Assembly: GCA_016784945.1 (NCBI GenBank)
Contig: JADHTP010000180.1
Span: forward strand, 1-6,604
Direction: 5' to 3'
Length of the DNA stretch: 6,604 nt
Source: Deltaproteobacteria bacterium
Lineage (GTDB): Bacteria; Myxococcota_A; UBA9042; DTJE01
Within the stretch, counting starts at the first letter, position 1. Each line of letters opens with the position of its first letter. Shown here in pieces: positions 1-6,260 of this stretch. The translations under genes and the position numbers were made by a program. The notes beneath the pieces are model-generated. The model was not told the origin of the DNA and searched no databases. It saw only the letters and a program-made list of their open reading frames with translations.

Positions 1-1019
1 TGAACTCCAGCGTGAAGGTCGTCCCCGGCAAGGGCCTGGCCCGGTTCGTCGACGGCACCAGGAGCCGCCAGCTCGAACTCTACAAGGGTCTGCCGGCCGA
101 CGGATGGTTCGTGGGCGCCGTGAACCTGGACCCCAAGCTCTTCGAAGACTGGGCCACCATGGGCGTGGAGTTCTGGGCATCCATGCTGAAGCTCGAAAAG
201 GAAGAGCAGGACAAGCTGCAGGGTCTCATGGCCCAACTGCTCGCCGTGGAGACCGGCGACTCCGCCTTCTGGATCGGCTACGACGGCGACTTCCCCTTCC
301 GCTTCCTCAGCATCACGGGGATCACCGATCCCGTGAAGGCCAAGGCGGCCTTGTACGAGACCTACGGCATCCTGTTCGCCAAGGCCGGCGCCCTGATCCA
401 GTCCCTGGCGGGCCCGGAACTGGCCACCATGCCCAAGATGGACTGGTCCTCACCGAAGACCCTGCTGGCCAGTCTGAAGCCCGAACTGGACAAGACCGGG
501 GTCACCATGGACCTCAAGTCCCAGAAGGTGGGCGACGTGGACGTGGACTCCCTGGACATCGGCGTGGATTACACCAAGGTCCCCCTGCCCGCCGGCGACG
601 AGGATCTCAAGGAAATCACGGACGCCCTGGGCACCAAGCTTTCGGGTGCCCTTGGTTTCAGCAAGGATCGGATTTACGGGACATTCGGCAAAGCGGCCGT
701 TTCGGACATCGAGGCCATCTCGAAGGGCGGGAACGGAGACCAGTTAAAGGACATCATCGCCGGTGCGAAGACCCGGGTTGCCGGCGCCGTCTGGTTCGGT
801 CTGCGTGACGTGCTGCGGATCGTGGCCAAGATCGACGATGACATCGCTCAGGGCATGCCCAACCTGGAAACGGAGAAGGATCCCATCGGCGTGACCTTCC
901 TGATCGGTGGCCGCGACGAGCGGATCATGGACGCCAACGTGGCGATTCCCATCTCGAAGATCGCCGCCCTGCTGTCCCGGCCTGGCGTACCCGCCGGCGG
1001 CGCCCCCGTCACCCCCTAG
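1..1019 (+). CDS. Hypothetical protein, C-terminal part (5' end outside window)
   Basis: I do not recognise this protein. The frame is open from the left edge (codons from base 3 read N-S-S-V-K), so the GTG at 12, which has no Shine-Dalgarno sequence, is probably internal and the true start lies upstream. It ends at TAG 1017-1019. About 338 residues are visible: mixed alpha/beta, soluble-looking, with no membrane segment and no cysteine. Near the start is a LPADGWFVGAVNLDP stretch followed by an amphipathic helix. The motif 'LPAD + hydrophobic strand' and the later strand/helix alternation resemble DUF3352-type secreted proteins of unknown function, but this is only an impression. The tail is rich in Pro, Gly and Ala. 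A signal peptide or lipobox could lie in the missing N-terminus. It converges on the NtrC-type gene with a 12-base gap that leaves no room for a terminator between them. Coding is certain; function is not. Confidence 0.85.
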   Translation, partial: NSSVKVVPGKGLARFVDGTRSRQLELYKGLPADGWFVGAVNLDPKLFEDWATMGVEFWASMLKLEKEEQDKLQGLMAQLLAVETGDSAFWIGYDGDFPFRFLSITGITDPVKAKAALYETYGILFAKAGALIQSLAGPELATMPKMDWSSPKTLLASLKPELDKTGVTMDLKSQKVGDVDVDSLDIGVDYTKVPLPAGDEDLKEITDALGTKLSGALGFSKDRIYGTFGKAAVSDIEAISKGGNGDQLKDIIAGAKTRVAGAVWFGLRDVLRIVAKIDDDIAQGMPNLETEKDPIGVTFLIGGRDERIMDANVAIPISKIAALLSRPGVPAGGAPVTP

Positions 1020-1031
1020 GCAACCACCGCA

Positions 1032-2396
1032 TCAACTCCTGGACCAGCGTTCCTGCATCCTGTACAGGGTTCGGCGATTGATCCCGAGTATCCGGGCGGC
1101 CTTTTCCTTGTTGCCGTCCGCGTGGTCAAGGACCTGCATCACGTAGTTCCTCTGGAGTTCGGAAAGCGTGAGGAACTCGTCGCTTCCCGGCAGGCCCGTT
1201 CCCGACACGGGAGTGCCCGGGTTGGGAAGGTCTTCCAGGTCGATGGTCTCGCCCGCCGTCAGGACCACGAGACGCTCGATGATGTTTTCCAGCTCCCGGA
1301 CGTTGCCTTCCCAGGGGCGGTTCTGCAGGGCGTCCATGGCCCGGGAAGTGACCCGCCGCAGAGAACTGCCCGACGTGGCGGCATACTTGCGCAAGAAGTG
1401 GTCCACCAGCAGCGGGATGTCTTCCATGCGGTCCCTCAGGGGGGGGATATGGATGGGAATGACGCTGAGCCGGTAGTAGAGGTCTTCCCGAAAGCTGCCA
1501 TCCTTGACGGCGGCTTTCAGATCCTTGTGGGTGGCCGCGATGAGCCGCGCGTCCACAGGGGACGACTTGTTGGAGCCCACGGGCCTGACCATCCGGTCCT
1601 GGAGCACCCGCAGCAGCTTGGCCTGCAGGGCCAGTCCCATGTCGCCGATCTCGTCCAGAAACAGGGTCCCGCCGGACGCCTCGACAAAGAGCCCCCGCCG
1701 GGCCTGGTAGGCGCCGGTGAAAGCCCCCCTGGCGTGACCGAACATCTCGCTTTCCAGCAGACCTTCCGGAATCGCCGAACAGTTGACCGGGACGAAGGGG
1801 CCGCTGGCGCGCTGGCTTTCGAAGTGGATGGAGCGGGCGATCACCTCCTTGCCGGTGCCTGATCCGCCCAGGATGAGGATGTTGCTGGAGGAGTCCGCCA
1901 CCAGGTCCACCAGGCGGAAGATCTCCACCATGGCCTTGCTATGCCCGACGATCTTCTCCGAGTCGTACAGGCCCCTGACTTCCTTCCGGAGCCGCCGGTT
2001 CTCCTGTACCAGGATCCGCTGCTCCACGGCCTTGGCGACCAGCGCCTCGATCTGGCGCATCTTGAAGGGCTTGGTAACGAAGTAGAAAGCGCCGGCCTTC
2101 ATGGCCTCGATGGCCCGGTCGATGGACCCGAAGGCGGTGATCATGAGAACGGGAACGTCGGGCCGAAGGGACTTCACTTCCTTCAGGACCTGCATCCCGT
2201 CCATTTCCCGCATGCGCAGGTCGGTGATGACCACGTCGTATTCGTGGTTCTTGAACCGATCCAGGGCCTCAGCGCCGCTGTTGGCGGCGTCCACCTCGTA
2301 GCCCTCCCGCCCCAGGAAGTCCACCACGAGGTCGCACATGTCCTTTTCATCGTCCACGATGAGAACCGATCGGTTCCGGGATTCCGCAGCGCCCAT
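1032..2396 (-). CDS. NtrC-family sigma54-dependent response regulator
   Basis: A complete 454-residue transcriptional activator of the usual length for the family. Residues 10-125 are a receiver domain with acidic pair D15/D16, phospho-acceptor D59, T87 and K109. Residues about 146-375 are the sigma54-interacting AAA+ domain: Walker A GGSGTGKE 177-184, the sigma54-contacting loop GAFTGA 224-229, Walker B GGTLFLDEIGD 242-252, arginines in FREDLYYR 302-309, and sensor II GNVREL 364-369. Residues about 408-450 are a Fis-type helix-turn-helix (NKEKAARILGINRRTLYR). Known for the family: phosphorylation allows ring assembly and ATP-driven remodelling of sigma54-RNA polymerase at enhancers. The start is ATG 2396-2394, with GAGG (plus-strand 2402-2405) five bases upstream. 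It is divergent from a histidine kinase whose H-box type fits NtrC regulators, so that kinase is the likely partner. One oddity: the usual Walker A glutamate (GESGTGKE) is glycine 178. Target genes are unknown, so no symbol is given. Confidence 0.97.
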   Translation of the reverse strand: MGAAESRNRSVLIVDDEKDMCDLVVDFLGREGYEVDAANSGAEALDRFKNHEYDVVITDLRMREMDGMQVLKEVKSLRPDVPVLMITAFGSIDRAIEAMKAGAFYFVTKPFKMRQIEALVAKAVEQRILVQENRRLRKEVRGLYDSEKIVGHSKAMVEIFRLVDLVADSSSNILILGGSGTGKEVIARSIHFESQRASGPFVPVNCSAIPEGLLESEMFGHARGAFTGAYQARRGLFVEASGGTLFLDEIGDMGLALQAKLLRVLQDRMVRPVGSNKSSPVDARLIAATHKDLKAAVKDGSFREDLYYRLSVIPIHIPPLRDRMEDIPLLVDHFLRKYAATSGSSLRRVTSRAMDALQNRPWEGNVRELENIIERLVVLTAGETIDLEDLPNPGTPVSGTGLPGSDEFLTLSELQRNYVMQVLDHADGNKEKAARILGINRRTLYRMQERWSRS

Positions 2397-2401
2397 GGTT
2401 G

Positions 2402-2405
2402 CCTC
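2402..2405 (-). promoter_or_regulatory. Ribosome binding site of the NtrC-type regulator
   Basis: GAGG on the minus strand lies five bases before the ATG at 2396. It supports that ATG as the start, which also places the first receiver strand (VLIVDDE) ten residues in, as usual for the family. Confidence 0.6.
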
Positions 2406-2438
2406 GCTTCAATGCCGGGAAACACCCTTACCAGAAGT

Positions 2439-2453
2439 GTGACTATTTGTCAC
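2439..2453. promoter_or_regulatory. Inverted repeat in divergent region, possible operator
   Basis: GTGAC (2439-2443), five bases, then GTCAC (2449-2453) is a perfect 5-bp inverted repeat, flanked by AAGT-like bases on both sides. It sits between the divergent NtrC-type and kinase genes, 43 bases from the regulator's ATG and 85 from the kinase's. Its right arm overlaps the only reasonable -35 candidate. It resembles the TGTGA/TCACA half-sites of CRP/FNR-family regulators, but the gap is seven bases instead of six and the last base differs, so assignment to that family is not supported. Binding by the neighbouring NtrC-type protein is another possibility. This is inference from position and symmetry only. 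Confidence 0.35.
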
Positions 2454-2476
2454 TTTTGCCATCGAATATCTTTATT
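2447..2476 (+). promoter_or_regulatory. Weak sigma70-like promoter candidate for the kinase gene
   Basis: TTGTCA (2447-2452, five of six to TTGACA) is followed after 18 bases by TTTATT (2471-2476, four of six to TATAAT), inside the AT-richest part of the divergent gap. It would give a leader of roughly 55 bases before the kinase ATG at 2538. The spacing is acceptable and the -10 match is poor. I looked for GG-N10-GC sigma54 promoters on both strands of 2397-2537 and found none with a credible TGGCAC/TTGC pair. Confidence 0.25.
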
Positions 2477-2537
2477 TCAGTACGTTACCTTTCGTCATCA
2501 TCTTGGCATTTCGCCTCATTCACAGGGTTACACCAAA

Positions 2538-4331
2538 ATGATAGGCTGGTCCGGCAATCCTGGAAACGGCACAGACATGACCACCAACGCGTCAGACAGC
2601 CTGCTATCGGACGGTCGCCCCCAGAGGCCCGCGGACGGCCACCGCGTCATGATCGTGGACAGCGATCAGTTCCTCGCGGAGACCCTGGCGGACATCCTCA
2701 GCGAGGAGGCTATCCAGGTATCCATTTTCCGGACCGGAACACAGGCCATCGAGGAGGTCCGGGCCCATCCCTACGGCATCGCCATCATCGACGTACGCCT
2801 CCCGGACATGAGCGGCATCGACCTCTTGCGGCAATTGCTGGACCTGGCGCCTGACGTGGACATCGTCATCGTCACGGGAAACGCCAGCGTCCACAGCGCC
2901 ATGGAAGCCCTGAACCACGGTGCCAGCCGATACATCCTGAAGCCCTGCGCGCCCGACGAATTGCTGTCCATCGTCAACGACCTCTTTGAACGGCAGCACC
3001 TGCGGGAAAGGAATCGCCTGTACCTGAGGCGACTGGAGGTCCACAACCAGCTGTCCGAGTCCCTGGCCAGCGCCCTGCAACCCGAGGACGTGGCCCGGGC
3101 GGCCGTGGACGCCACCCAGGGGCTGTCCGAGGTCCAGTCGGCCCTGGTGGTGGTACGTGCGGATCGCGCGGCGATGGAACTTGACGGCCAGGCTCTGCAG
3201 GCCCTGGCCTGGAGCGGCGTGGAGCCCGAAACCGTCGAAAGCCTCACGGCCATGCCCGAGATGGAGCAATACCTGGAGTCCAGGGTGCTGGCCCATGCCG
3301 CACCGGGAACCCTGGCCATCCCTGCCGGTGACGACCTGGGCCAACCGGGCGACATGTGCCCCGTGTCCCTTTACCGGTTGCGCGGACGCACCAGCGACCT
3401 GGGGGTCCTGGCCGTCATCATGGACAGCTGCGAATCGAACCTCGACGAACAGAACGAGGAGATCCTGACCTCCATCACCAACTGGGTGGGCGTTGCCCTG
3501 GAACGAGCCATGCTGTACCGGCGCCTGGAGGTCGCCTACACGGACGTCAAGAACGCCCAGAAGCAGTTGGTCTACGCCGAGAAACAGTCCGCCATCGGCC
3601 GCCTGGCCGCCGGCCTGGCCCATGAGGTCGGGACGCCGCTGAACATCATTTCGGGCCGGGCGGAATTCCTGCTCGAAGACTCCAAGATCGACCCCATCAC
3701 GGCGCAGGGGCTCGAGATCATCGTCCAGCAGATCGAACGGATCTCGAGCCTCATCCGGCAACTCCTGGATTTTTCCAGGGAATACAGCCCGTCGCGCCAG
3801 GACATCGAGCTGAGTTCGGCGCTGAACGCCGTGATTCCACTGATGGAAGTGCAGATCAAGAAGCGTCGGATCAAGCTGCGAGTGGACCTGCCCGACGACC
3901 TGCCCAAGGTCGTGGTGAACTTCAACCAGCTTCAGCAGGTCTTCATCAACCTGCTCATGAACTCCATCGACGCCATCCACACCACGCCCAATCCCAAGTC
4001 CAGGAAGACCCTGGGCAGGATCTTCATCAACGCCGACTACCTGCCCGCCACCAGGGAAGTGCAGGTGGTGGTGGCCGACAGCGGCGAGGGCATCCGGGAA
4101 GAGGACCTGGACAAGGTGTTCGAACCGTTCTTCAGCACCAAGGAGGTGGGCGCGGGCACCGGACTGGGTCTGGCCGTGGTGTACGGAATCATCACGGACC
4201 AAGGCGGCACCATCGAGATCGAGAGTTCCTGGGCCAAGGGGACCGCCGTCACGTTCACCCTTCCCATCGAAACCGATGAACCTGTGCTCGCGGAAGAGGC
4301 TGGTGAGAAGCCGACGGAGACTATATCGTAA
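2538..4331 (+). CDS. Cytosolic receiver-GAF-histidine kinase (HPK4-like)
   Basis: A 597-residue sensor kinase with no membrane segment. Residues 37-150 are a receiver domain: D41, phospho-acceptor D85, T113, K135-P136. Residues about 168-330 look like a GAF-type sensory domain, with a helical linker to about 350. The HisKA dimerisation helix carries the phosphorylated H362 in LAAGLAHEVGTPLN. The ATPase domain has N-box NLLMN 471-475, G1 DSGEGI 514-519, F-box FEPFFSTK 528-535 and G2 GTGLGL 540-545. The HEVGTPLN box is of the HPK4 type, which usually pairs with NtrC-family regulators; one is encoded divergently next door. The signal is unknown. In the receiver the second acidic position of the usual DD pair is S42, with D43 after it. 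The start is uncertain: ATG 2538 has AGGG ten bases upstream; ATG 2577 (584 residues) has a weak GGAAA. The frame stays open further upstream, antisense to the regulator gene, but nothing there looks like real protein. Confidence 0.95.
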   Translation: MIGWSGNPGNGTDMTTNASDSLLSDGRPQRPADGHRVMIVDSDQFLAETLADILSEEAIQVSIFRTGTQAIEEVRAHPYGIAIIDVRLPDMSGIDLLRQLLDLAPDVDIVIVTGNASVHSAMEALNHGASRYILKPCAPDELLSIVNDLFERQHLRERNRLYLRRLEVHNQLSESLASALQPEDVARAAVDATQGLSEVQSALVVVRADRAAMELDGQALQALAWSGVEPETVESLTAMPEMEQYLESRVLAHAAPGTLAIPAGDDLGQPGDMCPVSLYRLRGRTSDLGVLAVIMDSCESNLDEQNEEILTSITNWVGVALERAMLYRRLEVAYTDVKNAQKQLVYAEKQSAIGRLAAGLAHEVGTPLNIISGRAEFLLEDSKIDPITAQGLEIIVQQIERISSLIRQLLDFSREYSPSRQDIELSSALNAVIPLMEVQIKKRRIKLRVDLPDDLPKVVVNFNQLQQVFINLLMNSIDAIHTTPNPKSRKTLGRIFINADYLPATREVQVVVADSGEGIREEDLDKVFEPFFSTKEVGAGTGLGLAVVYGIITDQGGTIEIESSWAKGTAVTFTLPIETDEPVLAEEAGEKPTETIS

Positions 4332-4387
4332 TGATACGTTCCGTTTCCAGAACAGCTATGCGAGGTCAAATCCTTCCATCTTGCTGG

Positions 4388-4416
4388 TAATTCAGGAATT
4401 ATTTGACAGAGTCTGT
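4388..4416. promoter_or_regulatory. Paired small palindromes around a TTGACA
   Basis: TAATTC-AG-GAATTA (4388-4401) is a perfect 6-bp inverted repeat with a two-base centre. Five bases on, ACAGA-G-TCTGT (4406-4416) is a perfect 5-bp repeat around one base. A consensus -35 hexamer TTGACA (4403-4408) lies at the junction, but at 17 bases the next hexamer is TTACCG, not a -10 box, and TATATC (4432-4437) is too far at 23 bases. It may be a regulatory site for a short transcript running into the hairpins to the right, or chance in an AT-rich block. Confidence 0.25.
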
Positions 4417-4493
4417 TCGATTCTTTTACCGTATATCGGCGCAGGACAGTAGGGCGACTATGCACTTGCACCTGCGTACTCTATTCTCCCTCC

Positions 4494-4511
4494 GGAAGGC
4501 GCAAGCCTTCC
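4494..4511. repeat. Perfect 7-bp hairpin with GCAA tetraloop
   Basis: GGAAGGC (4494-4500) and GCCTTCC (4505-4511) pair perfectly around GCAA, a GNRA-type tetraloop when read on the plus strand. No T-run follows on either strand, so it is not a standard intrinsic terminator. It could be a stabilising 3' structure for the kinase mRNA, part of a small structured RNA, or part of a palindromic repeat unit together with the larger inverted repeat 17 bases on. Confidence 0.5.
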
Positions 4512-4527
4512 AGACGACCCTCTTGAT

Positions 4528-4604
4528 GCTGGTCGGGGGGCAGGCGAGAATCGGGTCGGCGGACTCCCCCTGTACGTCGATTCGTGTCTGACCCCCCGAC
4601 CTGC
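4528..4604. repeat. Long imperfect inverted repeat (REP/MITE-like)
   Basis: The outer arms are GGTCGGGGGG (4531-4540) and CCCCCCGACC (4592-4601), a perfect 10-bp match. Pairing then continues inward: CAG 4541-4543 with CTG 4588-4590 (A4591 bulged), G4544-T4587 wobble, C4545-G4586, G4546-T4585 wobble, one mismatch, then GAATCG 4548-4553 with CGATTC 4578-4583. Outside, GC 4528-4529 pairs with GC 4603-4604 across a T-T mismatch. About 24 pairs close a 24-base loop. The right arm reads GGGGGGTCAGAC on the minus strand; GGGGTCAGAC-like edges are, to my memory, common in palindromic repeats near IS200-like REP-associated transposases, but I cannot check that here. Alternatives are a bidirectional, T-run-free transcription stop between the convergent genes, or a structured RNA. 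Confidence 0.55.
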
Positions 4605-4658
4605 TCTCACTCTTTCCCGACTTTGTCCCGAAATGGAGCAAGCAGTCCGGGTTTTTCC

Positions 4659-6260
4659 CTAGAGAACGCCGGAAGGCGCGGTGATGAGGAGGGCCTTGAG
4701 GTCGTTGTCCGTGAAGCGGAAACCGAGGCCTACGAAGTAGTCGCGGCCCGCCTGGTTGATCACGTCGTCCACGCCCGCCGACACGTAGAAATAGTCGAGG
4801 AAGGCGAAAGACAGCAGGACCTTCAGGCGCGGATACTGGTCAGCCGAAAAGTCGAACATATCGGCCGAGATCATGAGGCTGTCCTTGAAGAATTCGAAAT
4901 CTGCGCCGAATCCGCCCGTGCCCTCGATGAGGCCGAACCGTCCCGTGAAAAAGGACAGACGCCGGGCGAACTGCAGGCTGAACTTGAGCTTGGTGGAGGT
5001 CTCCGTAGTGCGTTCGTAGACCGCCGGGGGTTTGGTCGGGTCGTTGGTGACCGTCAGGGTGTCCGTGACCGTGGAGGTCCCCCTGGGGTCGAAGGCCACC
5101 TCGATCAGGTAGTACTTGTCCTTGGAAGGCTGCAGCCGAAGTGACAGGTAATTCTTGAGGGCACGCTGGAAGAAATTGAACTCGGAACGGAACCCGATCT
5201 GGGTTTCCAGGCGGGAAACGCTCTTGACGAGGTCGCCCACCTCTTCCACCACTTCTTCGGTCTTGTCCACCAGGGTGGGCTCGTTGATCAGTTTGCCCAG
5301 GCTCCCTTCCCCGGCATCGATCTTCCCGGCGATGTTCACCAGGTGGCTCGTGACCTTTTCCAGGTTCTCCAGGGAGGTGTTCAGGCGGTTGACCGTGGTC
5401 CGCAGGTCGCCCGGTTCCCCGGTTTCGGGGTCGTCCACCATGAGCGAGCGGACCTCGCCGGAGATGTCCTCCACGTTGTCCACGCTGTGGGCCAGGGAAT
5501 CCGCCGATCCCTCGGTGAATCGGGCCGCGCCGGCGGCAATGCGTTCGAAATTGTCCAGGATCCGGCCCAACCGGCTGTCCCCTTCGTCGGTCACCTCGCG
5601 GCCTACGAAAGCGCGGATATCGCCGGTGAGCAGCGCCACGTCGGAGGCCGCCTTCTGGATGTCTTCGGTGATCTTGTGAAGACGGAGTTGCCCTTCGGTT
5701 CCCCCGTAGACCGCCGCGATACTCCCGGTGGTGACGGCCACGTTGTCCGCGATCTCCTGCAACCGGGGCACCAGGTCGGTCACCTTTTCCAGATTCGCGC
5801 TCAGGGCCATGATCCCCGATTCCCCCACGACCCGCCCGATGGCATCGCCGTCCTCCAGGCGATCGCCTCCCAGTCCCGGGGCGATTTCCAGGTAGTAGTC
5901 TCCCAGCAGGGTGGCTGTCCGGCGGGTAATCATGGCCCCGTTGGTGGTGCCGCCCCCGGGCAAGGGAGCGCCTTCGAAGAGGGCGATGTCGTCGCCCAGC
6001 CGAATGGAGACCCGTGCCCTGGTCGCGCCGTTCGGGAGCGAGACCAGCCCGACGGACTCGATGGTGCCCACCGGGATCCCGGAAATGGTGACCCGGGAAT
6101 GACTGGCCAGGCCCGAGGCGTCTTCGAAGTCCGCAGTGACGACGTATCCGTCGCCGGGACTCACCACCACCTGCTGTACCGTTCCGAACAGAACCACGAA
6201 GGCCACGGCGCCCACCACGCCCACCAGTCCCACCAGGAGAGGAGTCCGAATCCGCGTCAT
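4659..6260 (-). CDS. mlaD: MlaD-like MCE protein with C-terminal beta-barrel-like domain
   Basis: A 533-residue substrate-binding subunit of an MCE lipid transporter, anchored in the inner membrane. One hydrophobic helix (8-27) with RIR before it gives an N-in anchor. Residues about 35-145 are the MCE domain: FEDASGLASHSRVTISGIPVGTIESV (45-70), the pore-loop TATLLGDYYLEI (115-126) and a Gly/Pro insert near 97-108. Residues about 150-355 are mostly amphipathic helix, including GEGSLGKLINEP (317-328), a piece typical of MCE proteins. Residues about 360-520 hold roughly ten or more short alternating, aromatic-rich strands ending in YFVGLGFRFTDNDLK, like an outer-membrane barrel. E. coli MlaD is about 183 residues and lacks the last two parts. 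Long MlaD proteins with a C-terminal barrel are known from Veillonella parvula. The start is ATG 6260, with GGAGG seven bases upstream; it overlaps the mlaF stop as ATGA, so translation is probably coupled. No lipobox is present. The frame is open upstream, but that stretch is mlaF read out of frame. Confidence 0.93.
   Translation of the reverse strand: MTRIRTPLLVGLVGVVGAVAFVVLFGTVQQVVVSPGDGYVVTADFEDASGLASHSRVTISGIPVGTIESVGLVSLPNGATRARVSIRLGDDIALFEGAPLPGGGTTNGAMITRRTATLLGDYYLEIAPGLGGDRLEDGDAIGRVVGESGIMALSANLEKVTDLVPRLQEIADNVAVTTGSIAAVYGGTEGQLRLHKITEDIQKAASDVALLTGDIRAFVGREVTDEGDSRLGRILDNFERIAAGAARFTEGSADSLAHSVDNVEDISGEVRSLMVDDPETGEPGDLRTTVNRLNTSLENLEKVTSHLVNIAGKIDAGEGSLGKLINEPTLVDKTEEVVEEVGDLVKSVSRLETQIGFRSEFNFFQRALKNYLSLRLQPSKDKYYLIEVAFDPRGTSTVTDTLTVTNDPTKPPAVYERTTETSTKLKFSLQFARRLSFFTGRFGLIEGTGGFGADFEFFKDSLMISADMFDFSADQYPRLKVLLSFAFLDYFYVSAGVDDVINQAGRDYFVGLGFRFTDNDLKALLITAPSGVL

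Larger units (their letters stand above)
4332..4658. other. Convergent intergenic interval, non-coding but structured
   Basis: These 327 bases separate the kinase stop (4331) from the MlaD-like stop (4659). No frame has a start with a ribosome binding site or protein-like composition; the two short open frames are discussed under rejected items. The first 109 bases are AT-rich (about 42% GC by hand count, against clearly GC-rich genes) and hold two small palindromes and a TTGACA. The rest is GC-rich and holds a perfect 7-bp hairpin and a long inverted repeat, annotated separately. Close to the MlaD stop, TTTTT (4652-4656) follows a weak CCCG/CGGG stem (4627-4630 with 4648-4651, 17-base loop), a poor candidate for ending the kinase transcript. 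No clear intrinsic terminator with a T-run follows the stronger hairpins on either strand. Confidence 0.6.

Noticed and set aside
2438..2454. CRP/FNR-type site (TGTGA...TCACT)
   Set aside because: The half-sites are separated by seven bases, not the six of the consensus, and the outer base does not match; kept only as a generic inverted repeat.
1941..2537. Upstream extension of the kinase frame, which would add 199 residues
   Set aside because: It runs antisense to the N-terminal receiver of the NtrC-type gene, crosses the AT-richer divergent gap, and shows no domain. The receiver of the kinase starts only after 2640, so ATG 2538 or 2577 is enough.
2397..2537. Sigma54 promoter for the kinase or regulator
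   Set aside because: One GG-N10-GC spacing occurs on the minus strand (around AGGGTG...GGCAT, 2413-2430), but the -24 and -12 boxes otherwise do not match TGGCAC/TTGC.
2604..4202. Long open frame of 532 codons antisense to the kinase gene
   Set aside because: Its composition (many His, Gln, Gly, Val and Asp, no motif) is typical of the mirror of a GC-rich gene, while the plus strand encodes a complete kinase with all motifs.
4403..4591. Plus-strand open frame of 62 codons from TTG
   Set aside because: It has no ribosome binding site, its start is a TTG within a palindrome, and it runs through both hairpins, whose pairing explains the sequence better than coding does.
4426..4641. Minus-strand open frame of 71 codons between the kinase and mlaD ends
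   Set aside because: It has no clear Shine-Dalgarno sequence, its composition is Arg/Cys/Ser-rich and unlike its neighbours, and it overlaps the inverted repeat. It might be a remnant, but nothing supports it as a gene.
4627..4656. Intrinsic terminator before TTTTT at 4652-4656
   Set aside because: The stem is only four pairs with a 17-base loop, too weak to call as a terminator.
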